Below, one piece after another: positions 39,073 through 47,792 of a DNA stretch of 64,000 nucleotides (position 1 is the first letter of the stretch; the number at the start of each line of letters is the position of its first letter). The position numbers and the translations under genes are program-made. The DNA is taken from positions 62,001-126,000 of the IMG/VR virus record IMGVR_UViG_3300033146_000946; one strand, written 5' to 3'. Below the pieces are notes generated by a model. It did no database searches, was not told the DNA's origin, and was given only the letters and a program-made list of their open reading frames with translations. The stretch comes from a virus.

Positions 39073-39330
39073 TTATTTCCTTATCATTTTATCTATTTCA
39101 TCCATCATTTTATTATAATTTTCGACATCATGTGGAAATGTACATGAACTACAATCTTTATAACCAGATGGAAGATATTTTGCATCACCATTTAAAATTC
39201 CAGGACAATCTGTTTTAGTTTGTAATGGACAATAACAAAATAAACAATTTAAAACCTTACCATTCATATCATGACAAGGATAATATTCGCAATTTTTATT
39301 AGTAAAAAATTGATAATGTTTTACTATCAT
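39073..39330 (-). CDS. Cysteine-rich small domain protein
   Basis: An 85-residue protein with eight Cys in the pattern NCEYYPCH, LNCLFCYCPL, DCPG, DCSSCTFPH. This closely matches the Cys-rich small metal-binding domain known from bacteria and archaea. It probably binds a metal. The start overlaps the preceding 37-residue ORF (ATGA). Confidence 0.7.
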   Translation of the reverse strand: MIVKHYQFFTNKNCEYYPCHDMNGKVLNCLFCYCPLQTKTDCPGILNGDAKYLPSGYKDCSSCTFPHDVENYNKMMDEIDKMIRK

Positions 39331-39440
39331 AATATATTAGTCCCAGTTATTATAGTATAGACTGTGACCCAATTGATAAGATTTAATGGTGGAACTTTTT
39401 TAGTTTTATTATAATATTCACAACATTCTTGAGGTGTCAT
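39327..39440 (-). CDS. Small ORF, 37 residues
   Basis: Starts 2 bases after the preceding stop with a GAGG site and ends with an ATGA overlap into the Cys-rich protein gene. Contains a Cys-Cys pair (PQECCEYY). Function unknown. Confidence 0.4.
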   Translation of the reverse strand: MTPQECCEYYNKTKKVPPLNLINWVTVYTIITGTNIL

Positions 39441-39442
39441 AT

Positions 39443-39592
39443 TTATACCTCATCATTTAATGTTATTACTATATCTTTATTAAAATATATTTTAGTTAAT
39501 CTTTTAATTTCAGTAATATCCATATTATAAATATCACCAAAAGAAAATCCAGATTTTTCTGCTAATAATATACAAAATTCTTCTACATTCAT
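39443..39592 (-). CDS. Small acidic protein, 49 residues
   Basis: Starts in an ATGA overlap with the upstream zinc-ribbon-like gene and has an AAGGA site inside it. The product (EEFCILLAEKSGFSF, then DITEIKRLTKIYF) is helical. No family recognised. Confidence 0.4.
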   Translation of the reverse strand: MNVEEFCILLAEKSGFSFGDIYNMDITEIKRLTKIYFNKDIVITLNDEV

Positions 39593-39810
39593 AGTATATC
39601 CTTTATATTTTGTTCAAATTTCATATCACATTTACAGCAATGATAATATATTTTTTTATTACATTTATGTACTATTCTAATTTGATGTTTATGTTCTTTA
39701 TTTTTCCAATATTCAAATTTTTTCATTTCATCAGATGTAAATGATTCTTCAAAATATCCTCTACCTTCTGTTCTACAATAACAAGGATATAAAGATAATT
39801 GTTTACTCAT
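39589..39810 (-). CDS. Small zinc-ribbon-like protein, 73 residues
   Basis: N-terminal CYC and a C-terminal HCCKCDMKF cluster suggest a metal-binding ribbon; the middle is very basic. It lies between the reductase terminator and the small-gene cluster. Function unknown. Confidence 0.45.
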   Translation of the reverse strand: MSKQLSLYPCYCRTEGRGYFEESFTSDEMKKFEYWKNKEHKHQIRIVHKCNKKIYYHCCKCDMKFEQNIKDIL

Positions 39811-39841
39811 ATATATTCCTTATTTTACATTCATAAAAATA

Positions 39842-39859
39842 GGGAGGATTACTCCTCCC
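39842..39859 (-). terminator. Terminator after the ribonucleotide reductase gene
   Basis: On the minus strand: GGGAGGA, loop GTAA, TCCTCCC, then TATTTTT. Perfect 7-bp GC-rich stem just past the reductase stop. Confidence 0.85.
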
Positions 39860-39865
39860 ATTTAT

Positions 39866-40801
39866 TTAAATTGAACTAACTTCACAAGCTCCGCCTGAGC
39901 AAGCAAGTTCACCACTTAAATCGGTATTATCTTGTGTTTCAATTATATCATTAATATTAAAATCCTTAATAGCATTATTTAATTTAGAAATTAAATCAGC
40001 ATATTTAGCTTTTGATATATCTTCAAATGGCATTTGTGGATAAGTACCACCATCTAAAGGAAGAACTGAAATACCATGATAATGTTTTCTATTTTCCCAC
40101 ATCCAATTACCAACTTCTTCCCATTGATTTTTATCAATAGAAACAGTAACTGAAACATTATGAGTATTAGCACCTTCTTTATGACCAGCTTTAATCCATT
40201 TATCGTGTACTAATTTAGTTCGTTCTAAAAGATCAATTGGACTTTCATTTCTAAAAATAGCACCTTCAGGAGCAGCAATTGGTACTGTTAATACTGCTGT
40301 TGTATTAGGTGAGAAATAATCATCTTCTAAAAATTCTTTTGGAAGTAATTCAGAAAGATATTTATAAATTGCTTCATCTTTATTAATTCGCATACGACGC
40401 ACATAATAAGGAGCATGCCATGCATGTATACCAGATGAAGTTTTACCAACTAAACTAGCAGTTCCACTAGGTTTTACTGTTGTTATTCTTTTACCTGTAT
40501 TAATACTAATTAATTCAGCAATTCTTTCATTTTCTTTTACAGCTTCTTTACCAGCTTCTTCCATATCTAATTTAAGTACATCACCAGAAGCAATACCTGT
40601 CATCGAAACACCTAATAAGGCATCATTATCAGCATTTTCTTTCCAATCAGATCTTAGATAATGAAAGTTAGTATAACCAGCTTGCAATGTACCTAAAAAT
40701 GCAGCAGCACGAGCTCTAGCATTATATTCTTCTTGAGAATCAATTCCAGATGCGATAATTTCTGTCAAATTACAATATCCTTTTGATTGTAAACTTATTT
40801 C
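39866..40801 (-). CDS. nrdJ: Class II ribonucleotide reductase, exon 2
   Basis: After intron removal this exon continues from exon 1 with Glu-Ile-Ser (GAA at 40801). It supplies the catalytic Glu363, Cys372 in QSKGYCNLTE, the barrel end and the C-terminal redox pair C663/C668 in LACSGGACEVSSI, spaced as in the Lactobacillus leichmannii adenosylcobalamin enzyme. It encodes 311 residues and ends just before a strong terminator. The spliced enzyme is 673 residues, about 65 shorter than the L. leichmannii enzyme. An ATG-like start inside the exon would give a meaningless fragment. Confidence 0.85.
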   Translation of the reverse strand, partial: EISLQSKGYCNLTEIIASGIDSQEEYNARARAAAFLGTLQAGYTNFHYLRSDWKENADNDALLGVSMTGIASGDVLKLDMEEAGKEAVKENERIAELISINTGKRITTVKPSGTASLVGKTSSGIHAWHAPYYVRRMRINKDEAIYKYLSELLPKEFLEDDYFSPNTTAVLTVPIAAPEGAIFRNESPIDLLERTKLVHDKWIKAGHKEGANTHNVSVTVSIDKNQWEEVGNWMWENRKHYHGISVLPLDGGTYPQMPFEDISKAKYADLISKLNNAIKDFNINDIIETQDNTDLSGELACSGGACEVSSI

Positions 40802-41721
40802 CTATGAGCAGATAAACTAATATCTGACATTTCGACTATATCTTCAACTTTATATAACATACATTTTGGTATATCAGATAAAAATGGTTTAATAAAATTA
40901 TAAAAAAACTTTAAATCGTTTTCTTTACCTTTACATATAATAGATGTTCCATCTTCTCTAGCATCTATATCAAATGTTTTTAAAACATCAATAGCTTTTA
41001 ATCTAAGTTTTTTATCACGTTTACAACATATTGAAATATTTTGATTATATGAACCATCATCTAAAAACCATAGTAACCAACCAAAATTGGTTAATTTAGT
41101 AATAGCTTCTAATTCAGATATAATATCTATATTTCCTAATGGTGTATAATAATCTCCATAAATGTGACCTTGTTTATGTGTTCTTATATTAACAATTGAA
41201 CTAGTTTTAGGATATGCTTTATTTAACATAGAAACTTTCCATTTTAAATATGGAATTTGTTTTTCTCCATGTATAATGCGTAATCCATGACTTTTCTTAT
41301 TATAAGAACCATCTCCCAATAATTGAGAATAAATAATACTTCTATTATCTTCTCTAATAGGTACATAATTTGTATCTAATTTTTCACTTAAAATTTTTAA
41401 TCTAGCTTTTTTAAAAGTAGATACTGAGAAATATCTATCAAATATACCTTTAGTTAAGTTATTAGGTAAATTTAAAGTTTCAAAAAACATTTTACTATTT
41501 GATGATTCTAAAAGTATTTCAATTATTTCTTGTCTACTAGGAAATATATTTTTTATAATATATTCTCTTGGTGACATTTTAAAAATACTTTTAAATCTAT
41601 TATAAATAGTTTTTTCACATACAGAATATTTATTTGTTAAATATTCTATTTTAGTAGCAAAATAAGAATAGTCTTTCTTATTAATTGCTTCTTGTATAAT
41701 TTTATTAAAATCATTTATCAT
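40795..41721 (-). CDS. LAGLIDADG homing endonuclease inside the group I intron
   Basis: A 308-residue protein. The two LAGLIDADG motifs are SQLLGDGSYNK and LLWFLDDGSYNQ, each keeping its acidic residue. The N-terminal 115 residues hold a helix-turn-helix-like segment (SVCEKTIYNRF). Its coding region ends 7 bases inside exon 2, so its last codons cross the 3' splice site, and it also contains the P7-forming S element of the intron at 40834-40844. It should spread the intron into intron-less reductase genes. Start follows a GAGG site. Confidence 0.85.
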   Translation of the reverse strand: MINDFNKIIQEAINKKDYSYFATKIEYLTNKYSVCEKTIYNRFKSIFKMSPREYIIKNIFPSRQEIIEILLESSNSKMFFETLNLPNNLTKGIFDRYFSVSTFKKARLKILSEKLDTNYVPIREDNRSIIYSQLLGDGSYNKKSHGLRIIHGEKQIPYLKWKVSMLNKAYPKTSSIVNIRTHKQGHIYGDYYTPLGNIDIISELEAITKLTNFGWLLWFLDDGSYNQNISICCKRDKKLRLKAIDVLKTFDIDAREDGTSIICKGKENDLKFFYNFIKPFLSDIPKCMLYKVEDIVEMSDISLSAHRK

Positions 41722-41893
41722 TTTTATACCTCACATTATTATATAAAGTGCTTCGCACTATTAGTCTGTGAACCTTCCTAATTTATAATTAGGCTTGGCT
41801 GCTGATTGTCCAACGCTTTCGCTTTAACAGAGTCCCAGCAGTTCACGAAGTTTTTTAACTTAGATCACTCTAAGCAGCTGCCAAATAATTCAA
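40802..41893 (-). other. Group I intron in the ribonucleotide reductase gene
   Basis: 1092 bases between exon ends T (41894) and G (40801), with the intron's last base G at 40802. P1 is visible: exon GCUGU pairs with GCAGC just inside the intron, leaving the usual U-G pair at the 5' splice site. Core elements in order on the minus strand are Q AATCAGCAGCCAAGCC (41807-41792), R GTTCACAGACTA (41773-41762) and S AAGATATAGTC (40844-40834); R GACTA pairs with S TAGTC to form P7. Splicing rejoins NPCC with EIS. Self-splicing is inferred from structure. Confidence 0.9.
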
Positions 41894-42979
41894 ACAGCAA
41901 GGATTAGATCCTAATTCTTTATCATTAGTCCAATAAATACCAGGTTCACCAGCACCAGATGCTTTTACTTGTTTCCATATTTTATCAAATATATTTCTAT
42001 CAACTTTATCATATTCAAGAACAATTGAATTATTTGCTCGACCTCTTTGTGGTTCAAAAATATACCAAGGTAATTTTTTTGATTCTTGATACTCAGTATA
42101 TTGTGATTTAGAAATAAAAACTTCTTTTCTAACTCCATTATAAGAACCTTCAAGAATTACCATGTCTCCTTCAAATCTAGGAGCCATAGTAGTTTCAAAA
42201 TTAATATAACCTTTACAGTTTAACATTTCATTATCTTCAAGTGAAAATAAAGATATTAAAGCCGAACGTCTAATACCACCAGCTAATACTGCATCTGATA
42301 TATAACATAATATGTCATGTACTTCTAACGGTGTTAAGTTAGTTTCACCTCGTGTTTCTATAATTTTATCTAATTTTTCTGATACGATATCAATACATTC
42401 TTTTAATGGTTCTGGTCCAGGTGCTTTACCACCTGCTGTAACTAATTCAGTTCCTTTTGCTCTAATATCAGAATAATCAAAAACAATTCTTGATGAACCT
42501 TTAAAATATGATTTCATTAACATTTTAATTGACTCAGCCCAACCTTCTATTGAATCTCCAATAAGATATCTTTTATGTTTTTTAGAAGATGGCGCTTTAA
42601 CTGTAGGTAATTTTTCTACATGATGTTGTTGTACACTAAATCCAACACCAGATCCACCAAGTAAATTAAACATAGTTTCATTAAATACAGATGGATGATC
42701 AGCAGCAACATATGCACAATTATAAATTCGGTTTGGTGCTACTTCAATTGCTCTTCCAGCAAATTGTAAGCTTCTCATACTTGGAAATATTTTTTTTGGT
42801 ATTACAAATTTTCCATATAATTCATATATTTCATCTGCAATATTAGGATATCGTTTTGCATGCATATCAGCGTTTCTTTGACAAATCTCAATCCAGTTTT
42901 CTCGTCGTTGTAATGATTTATTATATTTAGCATATTTACTATAAATCACAATCTGTGATAAAAATTCTTTTGAATCCAT
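41894..42979 (-). CDS. nrdJ: Class II (adenosylcobalamin-dependent) ribonucleotide reductase, exon 1
   Basis: 362 codons ending NPCC. Recognisable features are PSMRSLQFAG, NRIYNCAY (redox Cys88), GGSGVGFSVQ, GGIRRSALISLF, and the finger-loop thiyl-radical Cys361 in SNPC. Cys361 to Cys372 spacing (11) equals that of the L. leichmannii enzyme. It reduces ribonucleotides to deoxyribonucleotides with vitamin B12, feeding phage DNA synthesis. Unspliced reading would add seven residues (LNYLAAA) and stop. Start follows GGAGG. Confidence 0.88.
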
Positions 42980-43004
42980 TAAACCTCCATAATAAAGATA
43001 AAAA

Positions 43005-43022
43005 AAGGAACTTTTGTTCCTT
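43005..43022 (-). terminator. Terminator before the ribonucleotide reductase gene
   Basis: On the minus strand: AAGGAAC, loop AAAA, GTTCCTT, then TTTTTATC. It ends the upstream operon just before the reductase start. Confidence 0.75.
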
Positions 43023-43052
43023 ATATTTTGAGTGAGTATTTTATAGTATACA

Positions 43053-43418
43053 TTATATTTTATGTTTTTGCTGAATTATTTTTTGCTGTATACTACCATT
43101 TAATTGTGTGTCTAATTTTAACATTATTTTTTTTAAATTATCTAATTCGTTTTTAATATTATTATAATCTTCTTTTAATTTAATATTTTCTTGTAATATT
43201 ATTTTTAATTCTGCACCTGATAATTCATAATCTGGTTCAAATACAAAATGAGCATTATCATTTATATATATTTGTTGAGTATATTCATTATTAAAAGCTG
43301 CTATATAACTTGGATTACTAATATATATTGAAGATAATAAATTATCATCTTGAGTTACTCTAATTTCACCACTTGGTATTATTTGTGAATTATCTATTTG
43401 TGGATTTCTAATATTCAT
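43053..43418 (-). CDS. Protein with C-terminal coiled coil, 121 residues
   Basis: The first 70 residues look globular. The segment AELKIILQENIKLKEDYNNI plus the next 25 residues forms a clear coiled coil. Not a known family to me. It is last in the operon ending at the terminator at 43005-43022. Confidence 0.4.
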   Translation of the reverse strand: MNIRNPQIDNSQIIPSGEIRVTQDDNLLSSIYISNPSYIAAFNNEYTQQIYINDNAHFVFEPDYELSGAELKIILQENIKLKEDYNNIKNELDNLKKIMLKLDTQLNGSIQQKIIQQKHKI

Positions 43419-43420
43419 AT

Positions 43421-43762
43421 TTAATCCTTTATTAAATTATCTAAATTTCCATTACGCCATGTATCACAAAGTGTATAACCTTCTGATCTTTCAGTTTCAT
43501 ATTGTAAAACATAACCACCAGATGAAGGAATAATATTTTTTAATATAATATAATTTTTGGATTTAATTGAATGGATACCTCTTTTAGTACCAGGAATATA
43601 AATTCGATTATGGCAATTAGGACATAAAGTGACAAGATTAAATTTATTATTCTTGCCACCTTGTGATTTTGGAATTATATGGTGAAAATGTATTTGATGT
43701 TTATCTAATGTTGTATAAACACAACCAGGTGCTTCACATTTATATACTGTTAATTCTTTCAT
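43421..43762 (-). CDS. HNH endonuclease
   Basis: 113 residues with CEAPGC, HFHHIIPKSQGG, NLVTLCPNCHNRI: a CxxxxC zinc pair, the HH catalytic pair and CxxC. Short size suits a free-standing homing HNH. It starts inside the end of the upstream gene. Confidence 0.75.
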   Translation of the reverse strand: MKELTVYKCEAPGCVYTTLDKHQIHFHHIIPKSQGGKNNKFNLVTLCPNCHNRIYIPGTKRGIHSIKSKNYIILKNIIPSSGGYVLQYETERSEGYTLCDTWRNGNLDNLIKD

Positions 43763-44096
43763 CTAAATCTTCCCAAGGAATAAATAAAATTATACGTTGA
43801 TCTTTTTCATGCATTACAAATTGAGCTCTATCTAAAATATTTTTTTCTTCTTTTGTTTCAGGAATTAACTTTACAAAATCTTCATAATCATTATCTTTAT
43901 CAATATAATTTTCATCTTCATAATAATAATTAAAAGATATATATTCATTATCATCTATAGGAACATTTAAATAATAAGTAGTAGAATCAGGATATACATA
44001 TTTATAAATTGTATTAATTATTAATTTTGGAAATTTTCCATCATAATCATAATGTGCAGATTGAATAATTTTATTATTTTTTATTTTAAGTTTCAT
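43740..44096 (-). CDS. Unknown 118-residue acidic protein
   Basis: Not recognised. Beta-rich with acidic stretches (EDENYIDKDNDYEDF). It sits between the HNH and lipase genes and overlaps the HNH gene by 23 bases. Confidence 0.35.
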   Translation of the reverse strand: MKLKIKNNKIIQSAHYDYDGKFPKLIINTIYKYVYPDSTTYYLNVPIDDNEYISFNYYYEDENYIDKDNDYEDFVKLIPETKEEKNILDRAQFVMHEKDQRIILFIPWEDLDERINSI

Positions 44097-44104
44097 AATA
44101 TATC

Positions 44105-44854
44105 CTAATGAATATGATAATCGTATAAGTTATTAATAACTCGATCATAATCTAAATGAACTTTTTTAAACATAAATCTAAATCGATGCCACCAAGCACC
44201 AGGTAATTGCATAAGTTTAGAATTATAAGGATGTTCATAACCCATTTCAATAGGTGGAACATCACATACTATATCATGTGTAAAAAATACTCGCAGATAA
44301 TCGATTGAATTATTTACCAAATATTCAGCAAGATTTCTATCAGCTATTCTAGGTTGACCATATGTTGTAACATATAATGTTAAATGATCAGCATAGTTAT
44401 TTAATTTTAACAAAGTAGCAGCCATTAATGCTAACGCTCCACCTCTAGAATGACCTATAAAATTATTATCTTTTGCTGTATTTAATTTTTCTTTAATTAA
44501 ATCTATTAATTTAATAGATTTTTTATTTTTAGTATTATATTTATATAAATCTAATAAAGATAAATAAAAACCTTGATGAAATTTAATATCATTAATATTA
44601 ATTCCTATAGCATCAAAATTATTAAGCCAATCTATAACATCATTAGATCCAAGAAATATAAAATTTATTTCTTTAGAATTTTCTGCGATATACATCACAT
44701 CATTTCCTATAACGTATCTTTTAAAATGATATACATTATTTCTTTGATTTTTTAAATGTAATTTGATAGTTGCAGCATGTGCTCCATCTGTATACATTTT
44801 TTGGGCAAAATGATAAAGTTGCCAATGATTAAATGTTCTATCTAATTTATTCAT
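44105..44854 (-). CDS. Class 3 lipase-like alpha/beta hydrolase
   Basis: A 249-residue protein. The nucleophile elbow is FIGHSRGGALA, the Asp is in FTHDIVCDVPP and the His in GYEHPYN, which is the order seen in class 3 (fungal-type) lipases; YGQPRIADR is also typical. It could hydrolyse membrane lipids during lysis or entry, but no signal peptide is visible. The plus-strand ORF at 44573-44755 is a shadow. Confidence 0.75.
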   Translation of the reverse strand: MNKLDRTFNHWQLYHFAQKMYTDGAHAATIKLHLKNQRNNVYHFKRYVIGNDVMYIAENSKEINFIFLGSNDVIDWLNNFDAIGININDIKFHQGFYLSLLDLYKYNTKNKKSIKLIDLIKEKLNTAKDNNFIGHSRGGALALMAATLLKLNNYADHLTLYVTTYGQPRIADRNLAEYLVNNSIDYLRVFFTHDIVCDVPPIEMGYEHPYNSKLMQLPGAWWHRFRFMFKKVHLDYDRVINNLYDYHIH

Positions 44855-45575
44855 TTAATTCCTCATATTTATTTGATTTTTTAAGATTATCTTCAGCAGA
44901 TAATATTTGCATATTAGTATAGTGAAAACATTTTTCTTGTTCTTCAGGTTTTGACAAATCAAACATTGAACAAGGTTTAATATGATCAATATGATATTCT
45001 TGTCCAGAATAATTATGTATATCAAAATCTAAGTATCCATTATCAATTGCTGTTTGTTGTAAATGATTTTTAAATTCTTCTATAAAACAACCTAATAATT
45101 TCATTGTTGATTTAGATTTAATATTATTTTTTAAAGTTTGGTTTATTCTTTGTCGTAATCTATTACCTATAAGTATATTAACATTGTTTTTTCTTTTATT
45201 CATTTCATTACTATAACCATATTTTTTTCTAAATTTCATTTTATAAAAATATGATTCATTATATACACATTGTTTACATTTCTTTGAAATATTAAAATAT
45301 CTATAACGTGTATGCTTTGAATAAAAAAAATTATTTAATGATTTAATCTCCTTACATTGTTTACATTTAGCACCATTATGTTTTATGAAATTAATTCTAT
45401 CTATTACATAATTTGGAAAATTTTGTTTTATTCTATATTTAACTTTACTAAGTTTAGATATATCATTAATATTGTAATACTCTCTTATAGCTGCAGTTAA
45501 TGTTGAATATTTAAGTGTTATAAATAATTGATATATATTATATAAATCTTCTTTTTTAAATGTTTCATTATACAT
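44847..45575 (-). CDS. HNH endonuclease with Cys-rich N-terminal region
   Basis: 242 residues. N-terminal CKQCKEIKSLNNFF, then KKCKQCVYN zinc pairs, and a C-terminal HNH core YHIDHIKPCSMFDL, then TNMQILSAEDNLKKS. This is typical of phage free-standing HNH genes, the third of four here. It overlaps the lipase gene by 8 bases. Confidence 0.75.
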   Translation of the reverse strand: MYNETFKKEDLYNIYQLFITLKYSTLTAAIREYYNINDISKLSKVKYRIKQNFPNYVIDRINFIKHNGAKCKQCKEIKSLNNFFYSKHTRYRYFNISKKCKQCVYNESYFYKMKFRKKYGYSNEMNKRKNNVNILIGNRLRQRINQTLKNNIKSKSTMKLLGCFIEEFKNHLQQTAIDNGYLDFDIHNYSGQEYHIDHIKPCSMFDLSKPEEQEKCFHYTNMQILSAEDNLKKSNKYEELNE

Positions 45576-45584
45576 AATATACTC

Positions 45585-46238
45585 CTAATGTTTTCTAAAA
45601 GCTATATTATATTTTTTGTCTACCATACATAAATTACAAGATTTACAACTACCAGGACATAATTTATATCCTTCTGGTATTTCTTCATTTTTATCTAATA
45701 TAGTTGTCATACCATTATTACCTTTATTATGTCCAGAACCTTTAACTAAAAAAGATACATTTTTAAAATTAAGATCTTTTCTAGATGTATAACCATAAAC
45801 TACAATTCCAAAATTTCTTAATTTTTTAGCAATAACATCTAGTTTTTTAATATCATGTTGATCCCAAAAATCTCCAGCTTCATTAAATCTAATATATTTA
45901 ATAGGTATACTAGATTTTTTATCAGCTATTTTTTTAATAATATCATTAGATATAGTAGTAGCTGAATTATTTCTCCAATAATTAAATTGTCTTTGTCGAT
46001 AAGGTTCAACTTGTTTATATAATTGTTCTGCTTTTAAAGCATAACATTTAGCACCATTTTTAACAGCATTACACATTCCAAGTTCTTTACTTGGACAATT
46101 AGTAGCTGATCCCATATTTAAAATTAAAGTATTTTTACCAAGTTTAGTATTACCTATTGATATTTCTAATATATTTGAATCATTTGTAACTAATGCCATT
46201 TTTTTTAAAAGTTTATTTATTTTTTGTAATTTATTCAT
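45585..46238 (-). CDS. GP88-like phage protein with conserved Cys residues
   Basis: A 217-residue protein. The segment LILNMGSATNCPSKELGMCN, then GAKCYALKAE, then IRFNEAGDFWDQHD and C-terminal CPGSCKSCNLC match the conserved phage 'gene product 88' type. The Cys groups suggest one or more Fe-S clusters, possibly radical-SAM-like chemistry, but that is inference. Confidence 0.65.
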   Translation of the reverse strand: MNKLQKINKLLKKMALVTNDSNILEISIGNTKLGKNTLILNMGSATNCPSKELGMCNAVKNGAKCYALKAEQLYKQVEPYRQRQFNYWRNNSATTISNDIIKKIADKKSSIPIKYIRFNEAGDFWDQHDIKKLDVIAKKLRNFGIVVYGYTSRKDLNFKNVSFLVKGSGHNKGNNGMTTILDKNEEIPEGYKLCPGSCKSCNLCMVDKKYNIAFRKH

Positions 46239-46239
46239 T

Positions 46240-46590
46240 TTATTTTTCCTTATATAATTCTTTTAATTTTGATATTATATCTAAAATTTCAATTAATTTT
46301 TTATGTATTTTCATAGATAGTATTTTTTTTATTATTTTTATATGTTTAAATAATTTAAATACTTTAAATATAGGTAATAATAATATAATATCAAACCAAT
46401 AATTTTTAAAAAAATCTTTTTTATTATTATATATAATAAAAAGATATATTAATTCTATTATATAATAGAATGAAATAATATATAAAATATTATGTATAAT
46501 ATTATTTTTAAATTTAAATGATAAAAAAAATACTATTACCCATATTATAAATATTATATATTTGATAATTTTATTAAATTTTAAATTCAT
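46240..46590 (-). CDS. Four-helix membrane protein resembling a voltage-sensor domain
   Basis: A 116-residue protein with four hydrophobic segments: about 11-26, 31-54, 64-74 and an amphipathic fourth. The fourth has Lys at every third position (K76, K79, K82, K85, K88), the classic S4 pattern, after S3-like WFDIILLLP with Asp67, and S2-like segment with Glu46. These are the charge partners of voltage-gated channels. No pore helix or selectivity filter follows, so it is a stand-alone sensor-like protein, perhaps a proton pathway, regulator or lysis factor. A plus-strand ORF at 46193-46402 is a shadow. Confidence 0.5.
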   Translation of the reverse strand: MNLKFNKIIKYIIFIIWVIVFFLSFKFKNNIIHNILYIISFYYIIELIYLFIIYNNKKDFFKNYWFDIILLLPIFKVFKLFKHIKIIKKILSMKIHKKLIEILDIISKLKELYKEK

Positions 46591-46918
46591 TACAATTTAT
46601 TATTTTTATAGTTATATTTAATTTTTTTATTTTATTTACATATTTTAACATTTTAGCTTTATTAAAATCATGTTTAGTAAAACATAATAAAAATATACCT
46701 GGTTTTTTTCCAGTAAATGTACTATATGCTAATGCTTGACCGATTGCTTCATACCATTTACAAGCAAAATCTACTTCATATGCATGCGACTTTGTAATTA
46801 TATCAACACTTAATCCATTATCTAATTTATATTCAATTTTACCATTAATAATATCAGCTAATTTGATCTGATATTGTTGTTCTGATAATTCTTTTTTTTT
46901 AGTATTATTAATAATCAT
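46574..46918 (-). CDS. PD-(D/E)XK nuclease-like protein
   Basis: 114 residues with GKIEYKL, LSVDIITKSHAYEVDF, then KWYEAIGQALAYSTFTGKKP, the Glu-Asp-ExD/E...Q pattern of a small PD-(D/E)XK family seen near phage and restriction genes. It is probably a nuclease or a nuclease-fold accessory. It overlaps the membrane protein gene by 17 bases. Confidence 0.55.
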   Translation of the reverse strand: MIINNTKKKELSEQQYQIKLADIINGKIEYKLDNGLSVDIITKSHAYEVDFACKWYEAIGQALAYSTFTGKKPGIFLLCFTKHDFNKAKMLKYVNKIKKLNITIKIINCNEFKI

Positions 46919-46920
46919 AA

Positions 46921-47328
46921 TTAAATCTCATAATATTTTAATACTTTAATTAATTCTTTTTTTAATTCGCAAATATCGTTAATAGAAGTGATAGAATGTT
47001 TAGTTTCATTTCTATTTTCATCAAATGTACCAATATACATTTTAGATGATTCTAAATATAATCTAGCAAGTGGTTTTCTATTATTATCATCTAATAATAT
47101 ACCACAATATTTTATTTTATCTCTTAAAATAATTCTAGAAGGATTAATTTTTGAAGATAATAATCCAATAATTATTCCATATGAAATCAATTCTTCATCA
47201 GTTGTTTGTATTCTAACTTCTGATTCTTGTTGTACTTCAATTTCATCTATTTCTTCTTCTGCTATAATTCCTTCTATATTATTAATATTATCAGTATTTT
47301 TTTTAAAAAGTTTTTTAAAAATCTCCAT
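46921..47328 (-). CDS. Unknown 135-residue protein
   Basis: Not recognised. A basic start (FKKLFKKN), an acidic middle (EGIIAEEEIDEIEVQQESE), and a beta-rich end (LARLYLESSKMYIGTF). The plus-strand frame at 46988-47332 is a shadow. Confidence 0.4.
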   Translation of the reverse strand: MEIFKKLFKKNTDNINNIEGIIAEEEIDEIEVQQESEVRIQTTDEELISYGIIIGLLSSKINPSRIILRDKIKYCGILLDDNNRKPLARLYLESSKMYIGTFDENRNETKHSITSINDICELKKELIKVLKYYEI

Positions 47329-47339
47329 TTAATTCTCCT

Positions 47340-47783
47340 TTACCAACTACTGATATAATACAATGTATCTATTTCAAAATTTACTGGTTCTATAATACCA
47401 TCTCCAAATGTTTCTTGTAATTCTTCACCATTTAAAATTTTATATATTTTATCATAAGTATTTACAATATCTTCAATAAAATATTCATCTATATCTGTTG
47501 AACCAAAAAAGAATCCAGCAGTTGGTGGTAAATTTTCATTTATATAATCCAAATCATCTGAATTATCTTTTATATATTTTAATATATCTAATAATGTTTC
47601 AAGAATATCTCTTGTTAATTTATAATAATTACAGTCATCAATATTATCTTGTACATTTCTAACAAACCAATTATGTAATGCATTGAATTTTCGCCAATAA
47701 GCTATTTCTTCAAGATCATCATAATTGGGTTCAGATTTATTAGTTTGTTGATGTTCACGATACATCATCATATCTAAACCCAT
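47340..47783 (-). CDS. Conserved phage protein starting MGLDMMMY
   Basis: 147 residues. The start MGLDM, then YWRKFNALHNWFVRNVQ and GFFFGSTDIDEYF match a widespread conserved phage protein of unknown function. The operon position is just downstream of the polymerase gene. Confidence 0.6.
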   Translation of the reverse strand: MGLDMMMYREHQQTNKSEPNYDDLEEIAYWRKFNALHNWFVRNVQDNIDDCNYYKLTRDILETLLDILKYIKDNSDDLDYINENLPPTAGFFFGSTDIDEYFIEDIVNTYDKIYKILNGEELQETFGDGIIEPVNFEIDTLYYISSW

Positions 47784-47792
47784 ATTATCTCC

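Noticed and set aside
46988-47332. Plus-strand 114-residue ORF opposite the 46921-47328 gene
   Set aside because: Ser/Ile-rich mirror of the acidic minus-strand protein, no start signal, opposite to operon direction.
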